A stretch of DNA of 6,738 bases, taken from NCBI GenBank assembly GCA_002474345.1, contig DKQD01000146.1:1-6738 (forward strand), given 5' to 3'. This DNA comes from Bacteriovoracaceae bacterium UBA7317 (lineage in GTDB: Bacteria; Bdellovibrionota; Bacteriovoracia; Bacteriovoracales; Bacteriovoracaceae). Under the pieces are notes generated by a model. That model searched no databases and had not been told where the DNA came from. It was given only the letters and a program-made list of their open reading frames with translations. Shown here one piece after another: positions 1-5,337 of this stretch. A program made the translations under genes and the position numbers. Positions within the stretch are counted from its first letter, which is position 1, and every line of letters starts with the position of its first letter.

Positions 1-173
1 CCATAAAGCCCTGGAACTTTCTCAAATAACATGTGGATAGCTAGCCAATTCGTTATTGCTCCGGAAAGAGCAAAGTAACCAATTGATAGGATTTGCTCCT
101 TATAGATAGGGCTGTAATGACCTAAAAAGATGACCATTAAAGATATAAAATTAGTAAGAGAGCTCTTGTTCAT
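1..173 (-). CDS. DUF445 family membrane protein, N-terminal part (runs off left edge)
   Basis: This partial gene begins with ATG at 173-171 and stays open to base 1, giving 57 complete codons. The peptide starts MNKSSLTNF, has a hydrophobic stretch at about residues 9-20, and then reads ALSGAITNWLAIHML (residues 35-49) and FEKVPGLY. The 'GAxTNWLAxxMLF' pattern followed by 'VPGLY' is, as I recall the family, the hallmark of the N-terminus of DUF445 (YheB/YjiN-type) membrane proteins, whose function is unknown. An AAGGAG Shine-Dalgarno (complement of 183-188) sits 9 nt before the start and just after the stop of the upstream protease gene. Together with the 17-bp gap this makes co-transcription with the protease very likely. 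Only the beginning of the protein is visible, so its length and completeness cannot be judged. Confidence 0.82.
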   Translation of the reverse strand, partial: MNKSSLTNFISLMVIFLGHYSPIYKEQILSIGYFALSGAITNWLAIHMLFEKVPGLY

Positions 174-190
174 AGGTGGATTCTCCTTCT

Positions 191-1258
191 TTAATAAGAT
201 AATGGGGTTAGTTTGACTGTTGTTGTTTTAATTTCACCATTTCTTAAAAATGTTACTTCAATGGTGTCACCAACTTTATAATTATCTAAAATATGATAAA
301 TGTCGTTGTATGAATTGGTTTCCTTGCCATTTATTTTCAAAATGATATCGCCCAAATAACGTTTTCCGTAAGCATCTTGTCTGACTCCCCTTAGACCAGC
401 TTTTTCGGCAGCGCCATTTTCTTGAGTGTATAAAACAATTAAACCTTTCCTTTTTCCTGTATAGTTTTCTTCAATTCCAATGCCTAAGCCTGGTCTTATG
501 ACTTTACCGTATTTTATGAGCTGAGGAACAACTCTTTTGATCGTATCTACTGGAACTGCAAAGCCTAGTCCTGCGCTTGCTCCACTTGTGCTAACAATGC
601 TTGTGTTCATTCCAATAAGTTGACCGGCTGAGTTTAGAAGAGGACCACCGGAGTTTCCTGGATTGATTGAGGCATCTGTTTGAATAACGCCTTTAATTGT
701 TACCCCCCCAAATCCTTCAATAACACGTTTAAGTGCAGAAATAATTCCAGAGGTCATTGTATGATCTAAGCCGTAGGGGCTCCCAATGGCCAGGGTTTTT
801 TGCCCTACTAAGAGGTTGTTTGAAGAACCTATTTGAACAGGTTTTAAAGAGGTGGGCATGTCGACAAGTTTTAAAATAGCAATATCTTTATTTGGTTCAG
901 CTCCGATAATTTTAGCTTTGTATTGTTTTTTATCTTTGTGAAAAGAAACAAGAAAGGAGTTTCCTCCTGAAACAACGTGACTATTTGTCACAATGTGTCC
1001 ATCGCTATCCCAAACAAAACCAGAGCCAATTCCACCCTTTCTTTCTTGAGTTCTGCCAAATGGCCAAGAAGCCCTGCCTATTTTGACGTTTGTAATGTTT
1101 ACCACAGAGTGAACTGAGGTTCTAAAAATATTTATTGTATTTTTTTCGTTTTCCAATAAAAGCTGGTTATCATTTAATTTAGAACTCCCTTTAAAGTTTA
1201 GTGAAAGAGAGAGTGCCACTAAAATAATGATAAAATAATATTTATTTAATTTTTTCAC
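191..1258 (-). CDS. HtrA/Deg-family serine endoprotease with one PDZ domain
   Basis: This 355-aa trypsin-like protease is expected to act on misfolded or damaged proteins in the cell envelope. Residues 7-21 (YYFIIILVALSLSLN) form a hydrophobic N-terminal signal or signal-anchor after Lys residues. I see no lipobox and no clear signal-peptidase site, so it may stay anchored as DegS does. The catalytic triad is complete: His94 in TNSHVV, Asp125 in NKDIAIL and Ser203 in GNSGGP. One PDZ domain follows at about residues 255-352, whereas DegP/DegQ have two. The PDZ contains the segment 'GLRGVRQDAYGKRYLGDII' (288-306), which resembles plant chloroplast Deg1 and many bacterial single-PDZ Deg proteins. 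The start is GTG (1258-1256), supported by AGGAG (complement of 1266-1270) 7 nt upstream; no later start would keep the export signal. It heads an operon with the DUF445 gene and is divergent from psd. The family call is firm; the exact DegP, DegQ or DegS equivalence is not. Confidence 0.95.
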   Translation of the reverse strand: MKKLNKYYFIIILVALSLSLNFKGSSKLNDNQLLLENEKNTINIFRTSVHSVVNITNVKIGRASWPFGRTQERKGGIGSGFVWDSDGHIVTNSHVVSGGNSFLVSFHKDKKQYKAKIIGAEPNKDIAILKLVDMPTSLKPVQIGSSNNLLVGQKTLAIGSPYGLDHTMTSGIISALKRVIEGFGGVTIKGVIQTDASINPGNSGGPLLNSAGQLIGMNTSIVSTSGASAGLGFAVPVDTIKRVVPQLIKYGKVIRPGLGIGIEENYTGKRKGLIVLYTQENGAAEKAGLRGVRQDAYGKRYLGDIILKINGKETNSYNDIYHILDNYKVGDTIEVTFLRNGEIKTTTVKLTPLSY

Positions 1259-1372
1259 AAAACAACTCCTACGGTTTTAAGAGTGGATTTAATTAAAAAA
1301 GTAGACCTTCCCACGTGGCCCAAGTGATAAGGTTATAATATATTTCAGGTACAACTTTTCAAGGATTCTTAG
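1259..1372. promoter_or_regulatory. Divergent promoter region between the Deg protease gene and psd
   Basis: This 114-bp spacer must hold the start signals of both divergent genes. On the plus strand a perfect TATAAT lies at 1334-1339, placing a psd transcript start near 1346, but no good -35 is found 16-18 bp upstream. An 8-bp palindrome CCACGTGG (1311-1318) lies where a -35 element would be and could be a regulator site. Shine-Dalgarno sites are AAGGA at 1361-1365 for psd (7 nt before GTG) and AGGAG (complement of 1266-1270) for the protease. I could not pick a convincing promoter for the minus-strand direction. The SD assignments are direct reading; the -10 is plausible, though such a hexamer is common in AT-rich DNA. 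Confidence 0.45.
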
Positions 1373-2272
1373 GTGGAAATTAAAGTTTTTAACAGGGAAA
1401 AAGATTGTTTTCAATTAGAAAAGGTTTACGGTGAAAAAGCCATTAAGTGGTTGTATGGAACAACTCCTGGTCTTATGATCAGTAAGTTTTTGAGTGGCCC
1501 TAATTTGAGCAAAATATACGGTGCTGTTCAAAATAGCTCACTTTTGAGTCAGCATAAAATTAACAAATTTATTAAGGATTTTGATATCCAAATGTGTGAA
1601 TTCCAACTGGAGGAGGGCTGCTCTAAAGACCAGCCCTTTTCGAGCTTTAATAATTTTTTTGTGAGGAAGTTTAAAGAGGGTGAGAGATCTTTTCCCGAGG
1701 ACTCCTCTGAGATGGGTGCTTTTGCCGAGGGGCGTTATCTTGGCTATAAATCTGTGGGTCCTCATGTAAAGTTGCCGGTAAAGGGAAAGTTTTTAGACCC
1801 TGAGAAGATTGTTTCCAACGAAAAGTGGAGTAAAGAGTTTTTAGATGGCCCTCTTTTAATTGGAAGGCTTTGCCCTTCTGATTATCATCGGTTTCATTTT
1901 CCAGACGAGGGAGAGGTTTTAGACTTCTATAAAGTGCATGGTGCTTTAGACTCTGTGAACCCTGTAGCACTTAAGAAGAAGAATGATATTTTCCTTAAAA
2001 ATGAAAGGCATGTCACAATCCTCGAAACTAAGAACTTTGGAAGAATTGCCTATGTAGAGGTCGGAGCGATGATGGTTGGGAAAATTGTTCAGACCTATGA
2101 GAAAACAAACTTTATGAGGGGTCAAGAAAAAGGGTACTTCTTATTTGGTGGATCGACGGTGATTGTTCTTGGACAAAAAGGAGCATGGGAACCTTCTCAA
2201 GATATACAAAAATGGACGTCGAAAGGTTTAGAGGTTTTTTTAAAACTAGGTTCAAGTGTTGGGAAAAGTTAA
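1373..2272 (+). CDS. psd: Phosphatidylserine decarboxylase, type II (proenzyme)
   Basis: This 299-aa enzyme removes CO2 from phosphatidylserine to give phosphatidylethanolamine at the inner membrane. The N-terminus (KVFNREKD...EKVYGEKAIKWLYGTTPG) and the SFNNFFVRKFKEGER block (91-105) are typical of type II Psd. Residues 168-176 (PSDYHRFHF) carry the conserved catalytic His175, HGALDSVNP (189-197) is the conserved substrate-site loop, and GGST (259-262) is the self-cleavage site, cutting between Gly260 and Ser261 so that the Ser becomes the pyruvoyl group of the alpha chain. The third triad member, normally Asp in 'xADG', reads Glu119 here (AFAEGRYLGY, codon GAG at 1727-1729). The start is GTG, chosen because AAGGA lies 7 nt upstream and the family N-terminus begins right there; the next Met is residue 35. 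Length fits the family. GC content is visibly higher than in the genes to the right. The gene stands alone, divergent from the protease. Confidence 0.95.
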   Translation: MEIKVFNREKDCFQLEKVYGEKAIKWLYGTTPGLMISKFLSGPNLSKIYGAVQNSSLLSQHKINKFIKDFDIQMCEFQLEEGCSKDQPFSSFNNFFVRKFKEGERSFPEDSSEMGAFAEGRYLGYKSVGPHVKLPVKGKFLDPEKIVSNEKWSKEFLDGPLLIGRLCPSDYHRFHFPDEGEVLDFYKVHGALDSVNPVALKKKNDIFLKNERHVTILETKNFGRIAYVEVGAMMVGKIVQTYEKTNFMRGQEKGYFLFGGSTVIVLGQKGAWEPSQDIQKWTSKGLEVFLKLGSSVGKS

Positions 2273-2331
2273 GAGATTTACTCAAGATAGTTAAGCTTCT
2301 TTTATGAATTCAGGAAAAATTTACGACTAAA

Positions 2332-2351
2332 ATCAAAAAATGATTTTTGAT
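2332..2351. repeat. AT-rich inverted repeat downstream of psd
   Basis: ATCAAAAA (2332-2339) and TTTTTGAT (2344-2351) form a perfect 8-bp stem with a 4-nt loop. It lies 60 bp after the psd stop and directly abuts a TATAAT hexamer. The stem has only one G-C pair, so a strong intrinsic terminator is unlikely. It may be a weak psd terminator or an operator overlapping the promoter of the receiver gene. Confidence 0.4.
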
Positions 2352-2356
2352 ATAAT
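2351..2356 (+). promoter_or_regulatory. Possible -10 element for the receiver gene
   Basis: A perfect TATAAT lies 50 bp before the start codon of the receiver gene, which would give a leader of about 44 nt. No good -35 hexamer is present at 16-18 bp, so the promoter is either weak, activator-dependent or a chance match in AT-rich DNA. A 9-bp direct repeat CGACTAAAA flanks it (2324-2332 and 2366-2374, 42 bp apart, close to four helical turns), which might mark a regulator site. Confidence 0.35.
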
Positions 2357-2406
2357 TTTGTGAACCGACTAAAAACTGATTAAATTCTGTACCCAGGCGG
2401 CACCCA

Positions 2407-2763
2407 ATGTACAAATTTCTAGTGGTAGATGACGAGGAAGACATAAGAGAGATTATACAGATGTCTCTTGAAGAAGAGTTTGATTGCGAAATAGATATAG
2501 CCGAAGATGGCCTAGATGCCTTTCTTAAAGCGAAAGAAAATTTTTATGATTTGATGACGGTCGACTTTGCAATGCCTTATTTAAATGGAGTTGACTTTGT
2601 TGAAGCACTAAAAAATAAAGAAAATAAGTGTAAGAAGTCTGGAATTTTAATGATTTCTGGAAGAATAGATGAAGTAGATAATTATGGAAATCTTCTATTC
2701 TTTGAAAAGCCTTTTAATATTAGGAAAATTGTCTCTTTTGCAAAATATCTCCTAAAAAAGTAA
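2407..2763 (+). CDS. Stand-alone response-regulator receiver domain (CheY-like)
   Basis: This 118-aa protein is a single phosphoacceptor receiver domain with no output domain, so it must act by binding a partner or as a phosphate relay. All key residues are seen: the acidic pair Asp8-Asp9 in VVDDEED, phospho-acceptor Asp53 in MTVDFAMPYLNG, the switch Ser84 in LMISGR, and Lys101 followed by Pro102 in FFEKPFN. Its length is normal for the CheY/Spo0F class. No histidine kinase is next to it in the window, so its partner is unknown. The start ATG is preceded by only a weak AGGCGG-like site (2395-2400). The gene sits in the same direction as psd (134 bp downstream) and 104 bp before a sigma-54 promoter. 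It is probably its own transcription unit, and whether it takes part in controlling the downstream operon cannot be told from the sequence. It lacks the AAA+ domain needed to activate sigma-54 directly. Confidence 0.93.
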   Translation: MYKFLVVDDEEDIREIIQMSLEEEFDCEIDIAEDGLDAFLKAKENFYDLMTVDFAMPYLNGVDFVEALKNKENKCKKSGILMISGRIDEVDNYGNLLFFEKPFNIRKIVSFAKYLLKK

Positions 2764-2774
2764 GGACAAAATGT

Positions 2775-2811
2775 AACTTTAGTTAAAAGAAACAAAAAGT
2801 TAACTAAAGTT
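2775..2811. promoter_or_regulatory. Perfect 12-bp inverted repeat, likely activator site upstream of the sigma-54 promoter
   Basis: AACTTTAGTTAA (2775-2786) and TTAACTAAAGTT (2800-2811) are exact reverse complements separated by an A-rich 13-nt spacer. Each arm itself contains a near-palindrome of the form AACT-NN-AGTT (2775-2784 and 2802-2811), centres 27 bp apart. Taking the transcript start as about 2893, the two sites centre near -113 and -86, the usual distance for enhancer-binding-protein sites at sigma-54 promoters. A terminator for the receiver gene is less likely: each arm has only two G/C bases, the loop is 13 nt, and no T-run follows. Confidence 0.6.
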
Positions 2812-2866
2812 CATCACTGCTCATTTTTGTACCTTCGAAATTTCAAATACTTATATTTTATTTTTT

Positions 2867-2882
2867 TGGCATTGATATTGCT
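2867..2882 (+). promoter_or_regulatory. Sigma-54 (RpoN) -24/-12 promoter
   Basis: The string TGGCATTGATATTGCT matches the sigma-54 consensus TGGCAC-N5-TTGCW. The -24 GG (2868-2869) and -12 GC (2880-2881) dinucleotides are separated by exactly 10 nt, as required, and the only core deviation is T for C after TGGCA. It is preceded by a T-rich tract (2861-2867). Transcription should start about 12 nt after the GC, near 2892-2894, giving a leader of about 30 nt that carries a strong Shine-Dalgarno. Such promoters need an AAA+ enhancer-binding activator, which is not encoded in the window. No convincing sigma-70 promoter competes in this spacer. Confidence 0.82.
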
Positions 2883-2905
2883 TCCTTAATGATAAACATG
2901 ACTTT

Positions 2906-2914
2906 TAAGGAGGT
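2906..2914 (+). promoter_or_regulatory. Strong ribosome binding site of the HTH gene
   Basis: TAAGGAGGT is a full-length match to the 16S rRNA anti-Shine-Dalgarno, 8 nt before the ATG at 2923. It is the strongest site in the window and fixes this start, implying high translation of the first gene of the operon once transcribed. Confidence 0.85.
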
Positions 2915-2922
2915 TTATAAAG

Positions 2923-3228
2923 ATGTCATTGCAAATGTGGGTAATTGATAAATATATTCGCTCAACTGGATTTAAAACTCTAAAAGAAATCTCTAAGGAT
3001 ACTGGAATCCAACTAACAAGAGTCTTTAGAATACTTCATGGGAAGGAAATGAAGTTAAAAGAGTTCGAGATCTTTCAAAAAAAATCTCTTTTTAACCTCG
3101 ATAAAACTTTGAAAATAGTATCCTTAGCAAACGAATGCGCTTTTAAGTTAGATGAGGAAAAAATATTAGAGATTACTAATTTTATGAAAAGAACCATAAA
3201 AATTTCAGAATTGAAAAAAATAAATTAA
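2923..3228 (+). CDS. Small helix-turn-helix protein (Xre/Cro-like), function unknown
   Basis: This 101-aa protein has an apparent helix-turn-helix at about residues 17-40: FKTLKEISKDTG forms the first helix and turn, and IQLTRVFRILHGKEMKL the recognition helix and following loop. This pattern (xLxEISxxTGIxxTRVxRIxxGKxxKL) fits the Cro/C1/Xre class. The rest (about 50-101) is helical and charged (KTLKIVSLANEC, EEKILEITNFMKRTIKI), possibly for dimerisation. Xre proteins of this size are usually DNA-binding regulators, so autoregulation or control of the operon is a reasonable guess. It is the first gene behind the sigma-54 promoter and is followed 21 bp later by the next gene. In predatory deltaproteobacteria-like bacteria similar HTH segments head the larger TIGR02147 proteins; this one may be a split-off relative, which is speculation. 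No named family is recognised. Confidence 0.8.
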   Translation: MSLQMWVIDKYIRSTGFKTLKEISKDTGIQLTRVFRILHGKEMKLKEFEIFQKKSLFNLDKTLKIVSLANECAFKLDEEKILEITNFMKRTIKISELKKIN

Positions 3229-3249
3229 ATTATTTAAAGGAAAGTAAAA

Positions 3250-3744
3250 ATGAGTTTAGTTCTCTTAGAAAGAGTTGCTTTGGAAGCGCTCTACTATGGT
3301 AAAAAAAATATTGAATCTTTATCTAAAGAAAGTTTAATTAATAAAAAAATATTAGAAAAAATTATTAATCGTTTTTTAAAAGAGGATGTATTGTCAAAAA
3401 ATGAAGCTTTACTTGGGATTGAATATAAAAAAGAAAAAAAAGCCTTTTTAGAGATCAAAAAAATTGAAAATATAAAAAGTGAAATAAAGGAACTCTTTGA
3501 ATATTTTATCAATATTTATTTAATAAAAAGAGATAATCTTCAATTTGGTTTGAAAAAGGTATGGCTAAAAAAAGAGGAGCAGAATATTTTAGAGCATCAC
3601 CTTTACCAAATAGATGAGCTTTTAAAAAAAGTAGAGAGGCAGAATCTAATTGCTGAAACTAAAGATTACATATCCATGAAAAAAGTTTTCTTTTGGGGTT
3701 ATTGTGATTATCGTGATTTAATTAGGGAAGCTTTAAAAAACTAG
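3250..3744 (+). CDS. Hypothetical 164-aa helical protein, winged-helix-like N-terminus
   Basis: I do not recognise this protein. Residues 3-55 (LVLLERVALEALYYG, then IESLSKESLINKKILEKIINRFLKEDVLSKNEALL) look like a winged-helix fold: helix, helix, recognition helix, then a short wing. Residues 70-135 are predicted helical and strongly Lys/Glu-rich (EIKELFEYFINIYLIKRDNL; EEQNILEHHLYQIDELLKKVERQN), possibly a coiled coil. The tail KKVFFWGYCDYRDLIREALKN is aromatic-rich. No signal peptide or membrane segment is seen. AAGGA (3237-3241) lies 8 nt before the ATG. The gene lies between the HTH gene (21-bp gap) and lhgO (8-bp gap), so all three are almost surely co-transcribed and may work together. 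The HTH-plus-winged-helix pair recalls the layout of TIGR02147/DUF4423 regulators split over two genes, but similarity is weak by eye. The gene is very AT-rich, with a run of eight A at 3301-3308. Confidence 0.78.
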   Translation: MSLVLLERVALEALYYGKKNIESLSKESLINKKILEKIINRFLKEDVLSKNEALLGIEYKKEKKAFLEIKKIENIKSEIKELFEYFINIYLIKRDNLQFGLKKVWLKKEEQNILEHHLYQIDELLKKVERQNLIAETKDYISMKKVFFWGYCDYRDLIREALKN

Positions 3745-3752
3745 GAACGTTA

Positions 3753-4865
3753 ATGATAGAGTTAGATGGAGTAATTGTTGGGGGTGGGATACTAGGAATG
3801 TTGATTGGATTGGAAGTAGAAATGGCATTTCCGGGATTAGATTTTGCCATTTTGGAAAAAGAGAGGTTTGTAGGGGAACATTCTTCGAGTAGGAACAGTG
3901 GTGTTCTCCATGCTGGTATTTATTATCCTTTTCATTCACTTAAGAAAAAGTTTTGCATAGAAGGAAATAGGTTATGGTATAAAATGGGAGAAGAAATTGA
4001 TATTGATGTTAAAAAGTGTGGAAAATATTTAATTGCAATTAATGAAGATGAGATACCTTTTTTAGAAAAAATTTTTAATCAGGCTAAAGAAAATAATATA
4101 AAAAATATATCTTGGGTAAAAAAAAATGAAATAGAGAAATTAAGAAAAATAATAAATGTTAAGAAGGCTTTCTTTTCTAAGGAAACAGGCGTAATTGATC
4201 TTGGTCAAGTAATAAAAGAGGTAGAAAAACGTGTTTTTAAGAAAAGGATACCACTTTTAAAAGAGCATGAGGTCTTGGATATTAGAAGAGGTAAAAACAA
4301 TATTATAGTTGAAACAAAAGATGAAGTCATCGAGACAAAGTTTTTGATTAATGCTTGTGGTTTAGATTCTGTTAAAATTAGAAAAAAGATAGGCCTAGAT
4401 GACATAGAAGAATATTTTGTAAAAGGTTATTATTTAAAATATTCAGGTAAAATCCCATGCCCATCATTAATTTATCCTATTCCCGATAAGAACTTAGAAG
4501 GATTAGGGATTCATACAAGTTTTGATTCAGACGGAAGTATTCGATTCGGTCCTAACTCATTTGAAGTAAATAAGATAGAATACGAAATGAAAGACGATGA
4601 TATTACAAAAAAAATGATAGAAACTATTTCTAAAATTTATAAACATATTGACGAGAAAAAGCTTCATCTAGACTATTCTGGTATACGCTCTAAAATAAAA
4701 AAGAATGGACAGTACTACGATGATTTTTGGATAAAGGGGCCAAAGGATCTTGGGATACCTGGCTATTTTGAGTTATGTGGAATTGAATCACCTGGATTTA
4801 CAGCGTCACCAGCAATTTCAAAGTTTCTTGTTCGTAAACTTATGAATGAATGTTTAAGCTTTTAG
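3753..4865 (+). CDS. lhgO: L-2-hydroxyglutarate dehydrogenase/oxidase, FAD-dependent
   Basis: This 370-aa DAO-superfamily flavoenzyme is expected to oxidise L-2-hydroxyglutarate to 2-oxoglutarate, passing electrons to the membrane quinone pool (or to O2). FAD binding is shown by VIVGGGILGM (7-16) and by Glu35 in AILEKE. The block SSSRNSGVLHAGIYYP (44-59) followed by SLKKKFCIEGNR is the family hallmark. Further matches are INACGLDS (199-206), LIYPIPD (239-245), GIHTSFDSDGSIRFGPN (252-268), YSGIRSKI (308-315), DDFWI and the second FAD-contact loop ESPGFTASPAI (345-355). Length is slightly below the 400-420 of the E. coli and human enzymes but both ends are intact. The start ATG has AGGA (3743-3746) 6 nt upstream, overlapping the stop of the preceding gene, so translation is probably coupled. 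No csiD or gabD neighbours are present; here the partners are two small proteins under a sigma-54 promoter. Another 2-hydroxyacid or amino-acid substrate within the DAO family cannot be excluded. Confidence 0.88.
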   Translation: MIELDGVIVGGGILGMLIGLEVEMAFPGLDFAILEKERFVGEHSSSRNSGVLHAGIYYPFHSLKKKFCIEGNRLWYKMGEEIDIDVKKCGKYLIAINEDEIPFLEKIFNQAKENNIKNISWVKKNEIEKLRKIINVKKAFFSKETGVIDLGQVIKEVEKRVFKKRIPLLKEHEVLDIRRGKNNIIVETKDEVIETKFLINACGLDSVKIRKKIGLDDIEEYFVKGYYLKYSGKIPCPSLIYPIPDKNLEGLGIHTSFDSDGSIRFGPNSFEVNKIEYEMKDDDITKKMIETISKIYKHIDEKKLHLDYSGIRSKIKKNGQYYDDFWIKGPKDLGIPGYFELCGIESPGFTASPAISKFLVRKLMNECLSF

Positions 4866-5286
4866 TTTTTTTATCAAAGCCATATGTATCGAGCATGAGT
4901 TCTAATAGGATGCAAAGGCTTTGAGGAATTTTATTGGAGTTGAACTCTACAATACAAGAAATATATTGAATTATATCTTTTAAGCAACCGTGAGAGTTTC
5001 TTTTACTTAACCATATTGAAAGGTACTCAATGGCTTCGAGCCACTCATTATAAGGATAGCCTGATTTTGAGACAGAATCTTTGAGAAGAGATAGAATGCT
5101 TTTATTTTGAGGGTTAGATTGATGAAAAATAAAAATCATTTTTATCATTAAGCAAAATTGTTTAATGTTTTTACTAGAATAAGCCAACTCTTTTAGGTCT
5201 TCACTTTTAATAACTCTTTCTGGCAATGTGAAACGAGCTTTTTTAAGAGCGGAATCAATTTCTTCAATTATGATATCATTATCCAT
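4840..5286 (-). CDS. Hypothetical 148-aa helical protein downstream of metH
   Basis: I do not recognise this protein. It looks all-helical and soluble: an acidic start (MDNDIIIEEIDSALKKA), a Leu/Ile-rich helix at 41-55 (IKQFCLMIKMIFIFH) too polar-flanked to be a sure membrane segment, then amphipathic helices (KSILSLLKDSV; YNEWLEAIEYLSIWLSKR; LKDIIQYISCIVEF; LCILLELMLDTYGF). This alternation is reminiscent of helical-repeat or small adaptor proteins, but no motif supports a function. It follows the metH stop by 51 bp on the same strand, so it is probably read through from metH or from a weak promoter in the gap. The ATG at 5286-5284 has a poor Shine-Dalgarno (AAGTAA-like). Its 3' end overlaps the 3' end of lhgO by 26 bp, tail to tail. 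The long open frame outside any other gene makes it likely real. Confidence 0.72.
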   Translation of the reverse strand: MDNDIIIEEIDSALKKARFTLPERVIKSEDLKELAYSSKNIKQFCLMIKMIFIFHQSNPQNKSILSLLKDSVSKSGYPYNEWLEAIEYLSIWLSKRNSHGCLKDIIQYISCIVEFNSNKIPQSLCILLELMLDTYGFDKKTKSLNIHS

Positions 5287-5337
5287 AATTTTACTTATTA
5301 CGTAATTAATTTAAAGTCAAAATGAATTTAATTATAT
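5287..5337. other. Short metH-to-hypothetical spacer with a 10-bp palindrome
   Basis: The 51-bp gap holds the perfect palindrome ATTACGTAAT (5297-5306), just upstream of the start of the 148-aa gene. On the minus strand a TATAAT (complement of 5331-5336) lies next to the metH stop and could be the -10 of an internal promoter, though no good -35 accompanies it. There is no terminator-like hairpin after metH, which favours read-through into the downstream gene. Confidence 0.35.

Noticed and set aside
1538..1970. Two overlapping open frames on the minus strand inside psd
   Set aside because: They lie antisense to a well-supported gene, have no ribosome binding site or recognisable domain, and give protein sequences of unlikely composition.
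2775..2811. Intrinsic terminator of the receiver gene
   Set aside because: The stem is nearly all A-T, the loop is 13 nt and no T-run follows; an operator pair fits better, though weak termination is not excluded.
2898..2948. Short leader ORF starting at ATG 2898 upstream of the HTH gene
   Set aside because: It has no Shine-Dalgarno, would lie only a few bases from the predicted transcript start, and overlaps the main start out of frame.
3294..3512. Minus-strand open frame inside the 164-aa gene
   Set aside because: Its Phe/Ser/Ile-rich product is simply the reverse reading of Lys/Glu-rich AT-rich codons; the plus-strand frame has a proper Shine-Dalgarno and operon context.
3733..4405. Minus-strand open frames inside lhgO
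   Set aside because: They are antisense to conserved FAD-binding and substrate-loop motifs and have no support of their own.
4861..4885. Terminator after lhgO (T-run 4866-4872 with GCTTT/AAAGC arms)
   Set aside because: The T-run falls in the loop rather than after the stem and the stem is only 5 bp, so it does not have the form of an intrinsic terminator.
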